Positions 1 through 9,300 of a DNA stretch of 52,525 bases are shown here, one piece after another. Every line of letters starts with the position of its first letter. The stretch's first letter is position 1. The position numbers and the translations under genes are program-made. The DNA is from Blastococcus sp. (GTDB lineage: Bacteria > Actinomycetota > Actinomycetes > Mycobacteriales > Geodermatophilaceae), in NCBI GenBank assembly GCA_025465355.1, contig JAODNN010000008.1, positions 1 to 52,525 on the forward strand, read 5' to 3'. The notes below the pieces were generated by a model. It was not told the DNA's origin. It was given only the letters and a program-made list of their open reading frames with translations, and searched no databases.

Positions 1-1035
1 CCGGACGGTCCCGTCCCACCGGACCTCGACCGGTCAGGGGGCACCTTCAGCCTGACCGACCTCAGTGGCGAGGCCGCGGCGACGTGCAGCACGGACGCCG
101 CCGGGCTGTGCTCGATCGCCACCACGAGCGGTGAGCCGGTCAGCACCGGGTCGCAGCTGCAGCTCTCGCCCGGCCTCTACGAGGTCACCCAGACCGCGGC
201 GTCAGTCGGGCTGCTGGCATCGGACCGCCCCTGGTACCTCATGCTGTGCGGGACCGAGTGCCCCACCGACACCACGCAGTCCGTGCCGAACACCTCCCTG
301 TTCCGCCAGCACCTGAGCGCGCACGTCGTCAGCGCGGGGGGGCCGGACGGAACCGGTGCCGGGGCCGCGGTGACCGGCGCGTCCTACCGACTCGCCGGTC
401 CTGACTACCCGCGGACGCCGGCGGTGCCGGGGGACGACGGGAGAGCCGACGGCGGGACCTCGACGAGCGACACGGACGGTGTCCTCACCTTCGGCGGCTG
501 GTTCCTGCCGGGCACCTGGACCGTGCGGTCGGTGACCCCTCCGGCCGGCTACGTCCGCGGCGCGCCGGCCACGATCGACGTCCCGTCCACGGCACCCGAT
601 GCCTCGAGGACCGCATGGGGTGACGACCTGGTGCTCACGCCAGGGGATACCGGTTCCGGCACCGAGGGCTCAGGCGCCACCGGCTCGCCTGCTCCACGCC
701 CGGACGGCGCGGGCACAGGTACGGGCCCCGGCGCCGGGAGGCCTCAGGCCGCCGGCGGGCAGCCCGCGGCGCCTGCGTCGCAGGCCGGTCGGCCCGAGTC
801 GCTCCCGGCCTCGGAACCGACGACGGGTGTACCCGCTCCGGCGCCGCCCGTGGGCAGCCCGGCCACGCAGCCGCCGCTGGAGATCGCTTCGGCTCCGGAC
901 GTCGTCTCGCCGCGGCTCGCGCCGGCAAGCAGCTCGTTCGTCGAGGTCGGCGTCATCGGTTTCGGCATCCTCTTCGTCGCCCTGGCGGTCATCGGAGTCG
1001 GGGTTCTGCGCCGTCGTGTCCGCGATCGGGGCTGA
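1..1035 (+). CDS. Surface-anchored protein with prealbumin-like repeats, 5' end outside window
   Basis: The reading frame is open from base 1, so this is the C-terminal 344 residues of a longer protein. Two beta-rich modules that look like SpaA/Cna-B (prealbumin-like) repeats are visible: one ends in LSPGLYEVTQTA, the other contains FLPGTWTVRSVTPPAGY. Then come about 100 residues rich in Gly, Pro, Ala and Thr (a wall-spanning stalk), one hydrophobic helix (VGVIGFGILFVALAVIGVGV) and a basic tail RRRVRDRG. That order is typical of an exported protein held in the membrane by its C-terminus; there is no LPXTG sorting signal. The start and signal peptide lie upstream. The ligand is unknown. The next gene overlaps its 3' end, suggesting cotranscription. 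Confidence 0.75.
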   Translation, partial: PDGPVPPDLDRSGGTFSLTDLSGEAAATCSTDAAGLCSIATTSGEPVSTGSQLQLSPGLYEVTQTAASVGLLASDRPWYLMLCGTECPTDTTQSVPNTSLFRQHLSAHVVSAGGPDGTGAGAAVTGASYRLAGPDYPRTPAVPGDDGRADGGTSTSDTDGVLTFGGWFLPGTWTVRSVTPPAGYVRGAPATIDVPSTAPDASRTAWGDDLVLTPGDTGSGTEGSGATGSPAPRPDGAGTGTGPGAGRPQAAGGQPAAPASQAGRPESLPASEPTTGVPAPAPPVGSPATQPPLEIASAPDVVSPRLAPASSSFVEVGVIGFGILFVALAVIGVGVLRRRVRDRG

Positions 1036-1663
1036 GGCACCGGCCGACGGGTGGTGGGCCCGGGTGGTCGAGGAAGGGCACTCGGGCGGCTCACCCCGGC
1101 ACACCCTGCTCTGGGTGCTCTCCACCGAGTTCCCGGTGAACACGGTCGTGACTCTCCCGGGCAACCGTCGTCCCACGGCGTGGCGCGTGGCCGTCACTCT
1201 GGCCGGCAGGACCGGGCCGGTGTCGTCGATCGACGTCGCTCTTCCGGACGTGCCGCTGCTCTGGTACGTCGAGGTGCCCGAACCGGCGGCGACTCCGTCG
1301 GCGGCCACCCTCATCGCGTTCTCGGACCCCCGGTACCCGGAGGGAACGGTGCTGTCGCCGGCCGAGGCCCGGGCCGGTGGTGTCGCCGGTGCGCACCAGG
1401 TCGCGGCGTTCCGCTGGTGGACGGAGTCCGGCCTGGTGCACCAGATCTACGTGTCACCCGAGCACCGGAGGCTGGGGATCGCCGGAAAGGTCGCCCTCGC
1501 CGCCTTCGGCATCCAGGCGGCGCGCGGCCGCCCGCCGCTGCACGGCGACGGACGGCGGACCGACGACGGCGAGGCGTGGGTGCGGGCACTTCCGCCGCAC
1601 GGTGCTTCGCGCGCGGCGCCGCGGTCGGAGCGGCTGCCGTCGATGACCCCGGGCGCGGCCTGA
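1016..1663 (+). CDS. GNAT-like acetyltransferase, divergent
   Basis: 215 residues if it starts at the GTG that overlaps the preceding gene by 20 bases; a GTG about 48 bases further in is an alternative. The C-terminal half has a GNAT motif-A-like stretch, IYVSPEHRRLGIAGKVALAA, preceded by the strand AAFRWWTESGLVHQ, which would form the acetyl-CoA pyrophosphate loop (R-R-L-G-I-A). The region after motif A is short and Arg-rich, so the fold may be incomplete or divergent. The N-terminal half (HTLLWVLSTEFPVNTVV) is not recognised. Substrate unknown. Overlap with the surface-protein gene points to one transcript. Confidence 0.6.
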   Translation: MSAIGAEAPADGWWARVVEEGHSGGSPRHTLLWVLSTEFPVNTVVTLPGNRRPTAWRVAVTLAGRTGPVSSIDVALPDVPLLWYVEVPEPAATPSAATLIAFSDPRYPEGTVLSPAEARAGGVAGAHQVAAFRWWTESGLVHQIYVSPEHRRLGIAGKVALAAFGIQAARGRPPLHGDGRRTDDGEAWVRALPPHGASRAAPRSERLPSMTPGAA

Positions 1664-1752
1664 CGTCCGTGCCGCTGGATGTGTGTACCTATCGGCGTCG
1701 CCGGACTTTGATACGTCGACACGTGCACACCTCGCGTGGATGGGCGGTATCG

Positions 1753-2505
1753 ATGAGGCAGCCGGGCGGTGACTCCGGGCCGGAACGCGGTGTCCTCGCC
1801 GGCGCCCGACCGCGGACGCTCCCGATGCTGGTCGCCCTGGTCCTGGGCGCCCTCGTGCTGGTCGAGGGGCTGCTGCTGGGGCTCGGTCTGCTGGTGACGC
1901 GGGTGCTGGCGCACAGTTGGCTGCACCGGGACGAGCTGGACTTCGAGCGGTCCGTCGCCGCGCACCGGATGGGGCTGTGGAACCAGGTGACCCGCTACGG
2001 CACCTTGCTCGGCGCGACCAACTCGGTGATCGCACTGACCGCTGCCGGCTGCCTCGTGCTGGCTGTGCGGGGGCACGGACCCAGGCTCCCGACGTTCCTG
2101 GCAGTGGCAGTGGTGGGCGAGACCATCTTGTTCGTGGTGGCGTCCGTGCTCGTCCACCGACTGCGCCCACCGATCCCGCACCTGGACAGCGCGCCGCCGA
2201 CGTCGAGCTTCCCGTCCGGGCACACGGCGGCGACGGTTGCGTTGTGGTGCGGGCTCGCCCTCGGACTGGCGCGGACCCACCCGCGCCACCCTCTCAGGGT
2301 CGTCAGCTGGGCACTCGCGGTGCTGGTGCCGGCCTTCGTGCTGTGGACCCGGCTGTACCGGGGGATGCACTGGCCGACCGACGTCGCAGCCAGCGTCGTC
2401 TTCACCGTTGTCTGGCTCCTCATGCTGCGCGCGATCCTGCTGCCCCCGATGTTCCGGACCGGCTGTGAGTCAGCCGCCGTGCGGAGGCGTGAGCTCAGGC
2501 GGTGA
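1753..2505 (+). CDS. PAP2-family membrane phosphatase
   Basis: 250 residues from the ATG. Several hydrophobic helices surround the three phosphatase signature blocks: a C1-like VHRLRPP, C2 PSGH and C3 TRLYRGMHWPTD, whose two His and one Arg make the phospho-enzyme site. Members remove phosphate from lipids such as undecaprenyl pyrophosphate or phosphatidic acid at the outer face of the membrane. The C-terminus is odd: the last codons and the stop (from about 2494) lie inside a stretch nearly identical to the antisense end of the quinone oxidoreductase gene 1 kb downstream, so the tail LRR-stop comes from duplicated DNA. The catalytic core is unaffected. Confidence 0.85.
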   Translation: MRQPGGDSGPERGVLAGARPRTLPMLVALVLGALVLVEGLLLGLGLLVTRVLAHSWLHRDELDFERSVAAHRMGLWNQVTRYGTLLGATNSVIALTAAGCLVLAVRGHGPRLPTFLAVAVVGETILFVVASVLVHRLRPPIPHLDSAPPTSSFPSGHTAATVALWCGLALGLARTHPRHPLRVVSWALAVLVPAFVLWTRLYRGMHWPTDVAASVVFTVVWLLMLRAILLPPMFRTGCESAAVRRRELRR

Positions 2506-2590
2506 CGTGGATGAGCACCGTGCCGATGGCACTCTTCTCGGCGGCCCGATGCGCCTCGGCGGTCTGCTCCAGCGGGAAGACCTGCAGCAT
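2494..2590 (-). pseudogene. 3'-end fragment of a quinone oxidoreductase gene
   Basis: Read on the minus strand this encodes about 32 residues ending in LIHVTA-stop, including FPLEQTAEAHRA. It matches the last 32 residues of the intact oxidoreductase ending at 3494 (FPLEQTAEAHRAVEEG, LIDVTA). By eye there are about 7 mismatches in 93 bases, and similarity stops abruptly near 2587. There is no start or cofactor-binding domain, so it is a relic of duplication. It overlaps the last 12 bases of the PAP2 gene. Confidence 0.8.
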
Positions 2591-2792
2591 CGGCCGCGGC
2601 GGCGAGCTGCGTCTTCCGCGGAACTGCAGGTCAGTGACCCCATCGGGATTACGCCCGATCAGGTCTCGGAGTTCAGTTCGAGCGCCGCGGAGCCGACAAC
2701 CACGGGGTCCGTACTGATCGTGCGCGGACAGGCAGGTGCCCGCCGCCGGTGACGCCTCGACTGTCGGCGCGCTTCCGCCCTGGGAGTCCCGC

Positions 2793-3044
2793 TTGTCCCG
2801 TCGTGTCCTCCGCGCGACCTGGCGCCTGGTCGCAGTGCCGCTGGCCGTCGTCGCGCTGACCTCGGGGGTGGCGCCCGCCGGCGCGTCGCCCGGAGTGCAG
2901 ACAACGGTCTTCGGCACGGTCGCCTGCTCGCGGCGGACACTGTCGATCCGAGCCACCGCACCCAGGACCTGCGCCAGGAGGACGGCACCGCGGACACGGA
3001 GTCCGACCATGCCGGGTCGGAGGACGTCTACCGTCCGGTTCTAG
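2793..3044 (+). CDS. Possible small secreted protein, perhaps frameshifted
   Basis: A TTG start (residues LSRRVLRATWRL) leads into a good signal-peptide shape: basic N-region, hydrophobic core VAVPLAVVALTSGV, then APAGASP as a possible signal-peptidase site. After about residue 42 the frame turns into Arg/Thr/Pro-rich sequence typical of non-coding high-GC reading and stops at 3044. One frame over, the same DNA reads as an ordinary acidic tail (VDPSHRTQDLRQEDGTADTE) ending in a TGA at 3056-3058. A frameshift near 2910 would explain this. Function unknown; it could be a decayed gene. Confidence 0.3.
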   Translation: MSRRVLRATWRLVAVPLAVVALTSGVAPAGASPGVQTTVFGTVACSRRTLSIRATAPRTCARRTAPRTRSPTMPGRRTSTVRF

Positions 3045-3065
3045 CGGCGGCCGCGTGAGCGCCGG

Positions 3066-3446
3066 TCACCAGCCCCCGTACGGGACGGTGAGGATCTCCA
3101 GGTTGTGCCCGTTCGGGTCCTTCCAGTACAGGCCGCGACCGCCGTCGTTGGTGTTGATCTCGCCCTCCTGACGGTGGAACGGGTCGGCCCAGTAGGGAAT
3201 GCCGCGGGTCCGGATGCGGCCGTGGATCGCGTCGAACTCCTCCTCGCTCACCAGGAAGGCGTAGTGCTGCGAGTGCGGAGATCCGTGGTCGTCGGCGAAG
3301 TCCAGCGACACCCCGTTGGAGAGCTCGACCACGACGAACGGTCCGAACGTCGAGGGCGGCCCGAGGCCGAGCAGGTCGACGAGGAACTGCGCCGATGCAT
3401 GCCGGTCGTGCGCCAGGACGATGGTGTGGTTCAGCGAGACGGACAT
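3066..3446 (-). CDS. VOC-family (glyoxalase-like) protein
   Basis: 126 residues, the usual size of a single glyoxalase/bleomycin-resistance/dioxygenase module pair. It begins with LNHTIVLAHDRHASAQFLVDLLGL and ends in YWKDPNGHNLEILTVPYG, the two beta-alpha-beta-beta-beta units of the fold. Candidate metal ligands are His8 in the first unit, the His of SQHYAFLV and the Glu of LEILTVP, so it may bind a divalent metal. The substrate cannot be predicted. It lies 47 bases after the oxidoreductase gene on the same strand and may share its transcript. Confidence 0.85.
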   Translation of the reverse strand: MSVSLNHTIVLAHDRHASAQFLVDLLGLGPPSTFGPFVVVELSNGVSLDFADDHGSPHSQHYAFLVSEEEFDAIHGRIRTRGIPYWADPFHRQEGEINTNDGGRGLYWKDPNGHNLEILTVPYGGW

Positions 3447-3493
3447 GCGGGCGATTGTTCTGCGGCACCGGTCCCGCGGGAACCAGCGGCGGC

Positions 3494-4507
3494 TCAGGCG
3501 GTGACGTCGATGAGCACCTTGCCGATGACACCCTCCTCGACGGCCCGATGCGCCTCGGCGGTCTGCTCCAGCGGGAAGACGTGCAGCGGCAGTCCGGCGG
3601 CCTCGCCGACGCGGATCGCCCCGTCGAGCATCGCGGCGTTGACGTCCTCGACCGCCATCTCCTTGGCACGCGCAGGCTCGGTGTAGACCAGCACGAACTG
3701 CCAGCGGGAGTTCAGCGTCATCTGTGACCGGATGGGCACGGTGACCTCCTCGCCGCCGTCGTCTGCGTACATCGCCACGGCCCCGTGCATGCCCAGGACC
3801 TGCGCGTCGACGGCGGCGTTCACCGGGGCGTTCACCTCGACGATCGTGTCGACGCCCTTCGGGACGATCTTCCGGACCTCGGCGACGACGTCCTCCTGCC
3901 GGTAGTCGATGACGTGGTCGGCACCGGCTGCGGCGGCCAGCTGCGCCTTCCGCGGGCTGCTGACCGTGGTGATGACGGTGGCCTCGGCCCAGTGGGCGAG
4001 CTGGATGGCGGCGTTGCCCACTGCTCCCGCGCCGCCCTGGACGAGCACGGTCCGACCGCTCAGGGAGCCGGCGGAGACACGGTCGGGGAGGTGCTCGGCG
4101 ACGGTCAGGCAGCGGTGCGCGGTCAGGAAGGGGATGCCGAGCGCGGCGCCCAGTTCGAAGGGTGGTTCGGCGCCCATGAGCACGGTCTGCCGAGCGGGAA
4201 CCACGGTGTACTCCGCCGCAGTGCCGAACGGTCGCTGGTAGGCGGCCTCCCAGATCCACACCCGCTCGCCGATGAGAACGGGGTCGACGCCGGTGCCGAC
4301 GGCGTCCACGGTGCCCGAGCCGTCCTGGTTCGGGATCTGGAAGTCACCGGCGGGCGGGGTCGTGTTCCGCCGCTTCCAGTCGGTCGGGTTGACGCCGGAG
4401 AAGGCCACGCGGACGCGCACCTCGCCGGGGGCGGGGTCGGGGGTGGGCAGCTCGCCGAGCTTCAGGACCTCGGGTCCGCCGGGCTGGGTGTAGTAGACGG
4501 CTCGCAC
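3494..4507 (-). CDS. Zinc-independent NADPH:quinone oxidoreductase (MDR superfamily)
   Basis: 337 residues from a GTG start (VRAVYYTQPGGPEVLKLGELP). It has the GroES-like N-domain (VRVAFSGVNPTDWKRR) and a Rossmann NADPH site VLVQGGAGAVGNAAIQLA near residues 155-172, then VITTVSSPRKAQLA. The catalytic and structural zinc Cys/His set of alcohol dehydrogenases is absent, as in quinone reductase (QOR)-type members that reduce quinones or enones with NADPH. Partial copies of this family sit at 2494-2590 (3' end) and 10562-10768 (5' end). Cytosolic; substrate unknown. Confidence 0.9.
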   Translation of the reverse strand: MRAVYYTQPGGPEVLKLGELPTPDPAPGEVRVRVAFSGVNPTDWKRRNTTPPAGDFQIPNQDGSGTVDAVGTGVDPVLIGERVWIWEAAYQRPFGTAAEYTVVPARQTVLMGAEPPFELGAALGIPFLTAHRCLTVAEHLPDRVSAGSLSGRTVLVQGGAGAVGNAAIQLAHWAEATVITTVSSPRKAQLAAAAGADHVIDYRQEDVVAEVRKIVPKGVDTIVEVNAPVNAAVDAQVLGMHGAVAMYADDGGEEVTVPIRSQMTLNSRWQFVLVYTEPARAKEMAVEDVNAAMLDGAIRVGEAAGLPLHVFPLEQTAEAHRAVEEGVIGKVLIDVTA

Positions 4508-4536
4508 GAGCGCCTCCTACCCGGGGTGCCCGCGAT

Positions 4537-5322
4537 TCAGGCCGCCGTTCCGGAAAGGGCCCACGCCCGGGCGGTGAGGTGGATCGAGCCGTCGTCCTCG
4601 GTGGGCAGCCGTGCCCTGAGTGCCTCCCGGAGGTGGGCTCGGTCGCCGTCGCCGAGTGACATCGCGTACGCGGGCGCCGGTCCGGTGCCGCTGAGGAACG
4701 GCACCCAGTAGTCGTCGAAGTCCCCGAAGACCGTGGGGACGACGACCGGCTGCGCCTCGACGTTCTCCAGGCCCGCGTCGGTGAACAGGGCGTGCAGCGC
4801 TTCGGGACGGCAGAAGGGGAACCGAGCCCCCTCGTGCAGTGCGGCGGCGGCGGGGGCCAGCCCGGCGGCGGTGTCCCAGAAGTGGGTCATCAGCTGCATC
4901 TCGTCCGGGTAGTCCCAGACGTAGGCGGCGACGGTCCCGCCGGGCCGGGCCGCGCGACGCATCTCCCGCAGTGCGGCGCTCCGGTCAGGCACGAAGTTGA
5001 GGACCAGACCGGAGACGACGACGTCGAACGCGGCGTCGTCCACCGGGAGGGCCTGGGCCGTGCCCACCTGGAACGACGCGCGCGGGTCGGCGACGCAGGC
5101 CGCCGCGTACTCGACGAAGCTGGGTGAGGGATCCACGCCGACGACCTCCGACGGCGCGCACCGGGCGAGCACCATCTCCGTGAGCGCGCCGGTGCCGCAG
5201 CCGACGTCGAGCCAGCCGGCGTCGGCAGGCCGGTCGAGCCAGGCGAGGAACTCCCGGGCGACGAGCCGGCTCCACCGCCCCACGTACGACTCGTAGCTCC
5301 GGCCGCCGGCCCACGAGTCCAC
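4537..5322 (-). CDS. Class I SAM-dependent methyltransferase
   Basis: 261 residues, GTG start. Motif I is LDVGCGTGALTE near residue 38, followed by VVGVDPSPSFVEYA (the acidic residue that binds the ribose), ALPVDDAAFDVVVSGLVLNF (motif II region) and MRRAARPGGTVAAYVWDYP (post-II). These are the standard blocks of the methyltransferase-11 type fold (UbiE-like). The C-terminal third is variable and sets an unknown substrate. It lies 29 bases upstream of the oxidoreductase gene on the same strand, so methyltransferase, oxidoreductase and VOC protein are probably one operon. Confidence 0.88.
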   Translation of the reverse strand: MDSWAGGRSYESYVGRWSRLVAREFLAWLDRPADAGWLDVGCGTGALTEMVLARCAPSEVVGVDPSPSFVEYAAACVADPRASFQVGTAQALPVDDAAFDVVVSGLVLNFVPDRSAALREMRRAARPGGTVAAYVWDYPDEMQLMTHFWDTAAGLAPAAAALHEGARFPFCRPEALHALFTDAGLENVEAQPVVVPTVFGDFDDYWVPFLSGTGPAPAYAMSLGDGDRAHLREALRARLPTEDDGSIHLTARAWALSGTAA

Positions 5323-5430
5323 CGGGCACCTCCGAGGGGGACCGGTGAGACCCGGCCGCGAGCGAAGCGTTCAGCGCCGGCGCCCGGAGGTCAATGGGGA
5401 CGCTCTCGAAAGATGCGCGTCCCCGCGGTC

Positions 5431-5673
5431 TGGATGGCGTTGGCCGCGAAGGACGTCTCGGGGAAGATCCCGGCGATCTTCTTCCCGGCCGCGATCTGGC
5501 CAGGCGTGCCGGGCGTCGGCTGGGGCAACACCCTGTTGAACTGGCTGCTCGCCGGCGTCGGCAATCTGGTCGGTGCGGTCGTCTTCGTGTCGACGTCCTA
5601 CTGGTACCAGTTCCTCAGCGGCCGGCCGGAGAAGGCCGCGATCAGCACCGCGGAGGACGCGGAACGCACCTGA
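5431..5673 (+). pseudogene. 3' fragment of a formate/nitrite transporter gene, internally deleted
   Basis: The frame matches the C-terminal third of the intact channel gene ending at 11720: VWMALAAKDVSGKI against VWMSLAARNVSGKI, then a shared GVGWG/GIGWG and an identical VGAVVFVSTSYWY. Exactly 20 residues present in the intact gene (between AIFFP and AAIF) are missing. The loss is an in-frame 60-base deletion whose endpoints correspond to the near-repeats TTCTTCCCG and TTCCTTCCG. No N-terminal two thirds exists upstream, so it cannot form a channel. An ATG at 5413 opens the frame but is probably accidental. Confidence 0.8.
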
Positions 5674-6342
5674 TCACGTGACTCCTGGTGATGGCGGGAT
5701 CGCTATCGCGGTGGCCAGCAGGTCGCCCCGCAGCAGCCAACGCCCGGAGAAGTCGTCCACCCGGGCTCGGCCCACCCGCGGGCCGGGCACGAGCAGGTGG
5801 GCTGCCATCGTGCCGTCCGGCTCCAGCTGGACCTCGACGTCCTCGAAGTCCAGCCAGCGGTGGGTGAGCGGGAACCACGCCTTGTACAGGGTCTCCTTCG
5901 CGGAGAAGAGCAGGCGGTCCCAGCAGACGTCGGGATCGCTGTCCGAGAGTCGCTGGATCTCACGCCGTTCGCCCGGCCGGCTGATCACGTCCAGCACATT
6001 CGGGGAGAGGGGCAGAGACTGCTCCGCGTCCACCCCGATCGCGAGGACCTCGTCGCGACGGCCCACGGCGGCCGCGCCATACCCGGGGCAGTGCGTCATG
6101 CTGCCCACGACACCGGCCGGCCACACCGGGGCGCCCTGATCGCCTCGGGGTATCGGCACCGGCGGCAGTCCGAGGCCACCGAGCGCGAGGCGGGCGAGCA
6201 TCCGGACGGTTGCGAATTCCGCGCGCCGTGCGGGGCTCCAGCCGGCCTGCGCCGGCTCCTCGGGGAACAGCGCAGGCGGCGCGACGGGATAGGAGAAGGT
6301 CTCGGCCGACACCACGGCCGGGGGAAGGATCTCCTCGATCAC
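5674..6342 (-). CDS. 4'-phosphopantetheinyl transferase (Sfp/EntD type)
   Basis: 222 residues, GTG start. The two diagnostic blocks are present: AIGVDAE (about residues 101-107, Asp and Glu for Mg2+) and FSAKETLYKAW (146-156, Glu and Lys for catalysis and CoA binding). The GSMTHCPGYGAAAV stretch matches the SHS/SITH block of EntD-like enzymes. It transfers phosphopantetheine from CoA to a carrier-protein Ser. It follows the peptide synthetase gene by 42 bases on the same strand, so its obvious partner is that protein's thiolation domain. Good length for the family. Confidence 0.93.
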   Translation of the reverse strand: MIEEILPPAVVSAETFSYPVAPPALFPEEPAQAGWSPARRAEFATVRMLARLALGGLGLPPVPIPRGDQGAPVWPAGVVGSMTHCPGYGAAAVGRRDEVLAIGVDAEQSLPLSPNVLDVISRPGERREIQRLSDSDPDVCWDRLLFSAKETLYKAWFPLTHRWLDFEDVEVQLEPDGTMAAHLLVPGPRVGRARVDDFSGRWLLRGDLLATAIAIPPSPGVT

Positions 6343-6384
6343 GATGCGCCCCGGGTCGGGACGGCCGAGCTCCGGCCGGCGTGA

Positions 6385-9300
6385 TCATGCATGTCTGGCG
6401 GGGTTGCCGGTCCACCGTGAGTGAGGCGGCACCTGCTCGCCCTTCATGAGGAACGCGTCGGGCTGCAGGTATGAGTCCTCGCCCATGGTCACGCCGTAGT
6501 GGACGAAGGCGCCGACGCCAATGGTGCATCCCGCCCCGACTTCCGTGTGGTCGGCCTTGAAAATGCTGTCCTCCATCGAGTGACACTGGACGATGCTGCC
6601 TTCGTTGAACGTGCAGTCGTCGCCGATGGTCAGGAGTGGCGGCTCGCTGAGCTGCAGGCCGCAGTCGAAGAGCCGGCGGCCGACACGGACACCCCGCATG
6701 CGCCACACCACGCTCTTGAACGGGGTTCCGTTGAGCATCGAGCCGTAGCGCGGATTCTGCATCTTCCAGTAGCGCTCGTGCCAGAAGAAATAGGAGTCGT
6801 AGATGGACCGGAGTTCTGGGCGCAACGGCCGAAGTGTCACCATGGCCCGCTCAATCGCTGCGAAGTAGACGACACTGAAAAGGAATGTCCCGATGGCCAT
6901 TCCGGCAATCGCCTCCGCGCCCTCGCCGCCGCGCAGGTCCCATGCGGCCTGCGCGAACAGCGTGAGGACGAAGAAGTGAACCCAGCGCACGGTCAGGAAG
7001 ACGCCCATGGTGCGCAGGTTGTACTTGTTCTTGGCCGCGAGGCGGCGGCCGAATTCGTCCCCGGTCTGCAGTAGGTCACCCCGCAGGTCGCGTTGCACCG
7101 ATCGCGGAATCTCGAAGGACGGCGATCCCAGTAGCCCGACCCCGGTACGGACGGGGCCGTCCAAGGGAACCATGGTCTTGGTGCCGACAAGGCAGTTGTC
7201 GCCGACCCTGGCCCCGGATGGATAGGCGACGAGGTTGCCGAAGAAGCTGTGAGCTCCGACGGTGGCCGGAGCCACACTGAACGACGTGTTCGAGTAATCG
7301 GCGTTGAGGAACGAGAAACCGTCGGATATCTGGGTTCCACGTCCCAGAACGGCGAGGAACGGCGTCTCGTGGGTCACGGCGCCGCCGACGTTGGAACCCG
7401 TCTGCGCCAGCTGAGGGAACCGGTATCCCAGGGCTCGCAGATAGTGCACCACGTAGGAGCTGTCTCCCGTGAGCTCCAGGAAGAACCCTATGCCGGTGAG
7501 ACGCCCGATCACCCGGTGCAGCAAGTGATGTCCGCCGTAGAGGACGTACGTGCGGCTGGGTGTGATGAATCGGTGCAGCAGCCGTGGGACCGTCGTCACC
7601 ACCATTGACCCGGCGAGGATCGCCCCGAAGAAGAGCACCAGGGAGACGACCAGGCCGTCCTCGTAGAAGGCTCCCGTCGAGAGGGTTTCCGTCCCGGGGG
7701 AGGCAAGGCCTGGGAGGGTCGAGAGCCGCGTGGCCAGGAAGGCGATGACGCCGACCGCCAGGGGAACGGTCACTACGACCTGGGCGACCACTTGCAGGAT
7801 GCCATGGCAGATCCTCCTGACCGGGCCGCACGTCGCCGGCCCGACCCGGCGGTAGTCCACGTCGGTCGGCTGGGCGGGGGATCCGTGCCAGCGTTGACCG
7901 CCGGGGACTTTCTGGAACTGGTGAAGGGACGAGGTGTGCCCGAGCTGGGCGCCGTCGCCCAGCGAGGTACCGATGTCCAGGACGGTGTGGTCGCCGACGA
8001 AAACGGCCTTGCCGATGGTGACCGGGCCGGTCTGGATACTCCCGGCACTGGCTCGGTAACCGGTGAAGGAGGAGTTCTTCCAGATGACCGTGTCATCGCC
8101 GATGGTCAACATGTCCGTGCACACCGGCACGGTTCTCGAGAGGATGACGACGCGGCGTCCGATCCGCGCACCCAGGGCCCTCAGGTACAGGACGTAGATC
8201 GGTGATCCCGCGAAGAGTGTCAAGGGACTTGTCCGGAGCATCGTCTTGACGAGCCAGAAGCGGAAATACCTGAGGCTCCAGGCCGGTATCTCCTGGCTCG
8301 TCCATCGGCCCACCAGTGCCCACTTGGCCAGGATCGGCAGGCCGGCCAGCCCGACCAGGATCGCGGCGCCGAACGCAACCGACCGCAGGTAGATGCCGGG
8401 TGCTGACACGCCCTCCGAGATCCACGTGAAGCCGGTGTTCGCGACCACTGCCGCGACGTACACGGCCGCGAGATAGAAGCCGAGTTGCAGGGCGGCGCAG
8501 AGCACGTACCGCCACGTGGCGGCCCGGGGCGCCACTTCCGGCGCAATCGAGGTGCCCGGTTCCGCGGGAACGGCGGGCGTCTGGGTGAGTACACCGGCCA
8601 GCCTCCTGACGGTCGGGTGCAGGTAGACATCCTTCGTCGACACGGACGCGCACTCCGGTCCTTGCCGGGCCCGGGCGCAGAAATGGGCGATGAGGAGGGA
8701 GTTGGCCGCGAGGTCGTCGAAGAAGTGGTCGTCGACGGACACCCTGTCGACGCCGAGCACTTCGGCGAGCGCGTCTGCCAGCGCCTTCTCGGCGCTCGTG
8801 GAGGGTTCGACATGGGGGCGCCCGGCGGCGGAGCGGCGATGGCCCGTCGGTGCCGGCAGCTTCTTGCGGTCGGCCTTTCCGCTCCGCGACAAGGGGATGT
8901 CCGCAAGCTTCTCGAGATAGGCGGGCACCATGTGCGCCGGAAGGAGACTACGCAGCTGCTCGTAGATCCCGTGGTGATCCGGGGGACGATCCTCGTCGAG
9001 CACGCTGTAGTACCCCACCAGTTCCACGAGGCCTGGTTGCTGCTCATAGGTGGTGACCACCGCCTGTGCGATCCCGGGCAGCTGCGTGAGCACCGACTCG
9101 ATTTCGGTGAGCTCGATGCGGTACCCGCGGATCTTGACCTGGGTGTCAGCCCGTCCGAGGTAGAGCAGCCCCTCAGGATCGGCCTGCACCAGGTCACCGC
9201 TGCGGTATGCGCGCTCGCTGCCCAGTGCCTCCACGGGGGCGAACTTGGCCGCGTCCTTGTCCGCGTCCAGGTAGCGCGCCACACCGACGCCGCCGATCAC

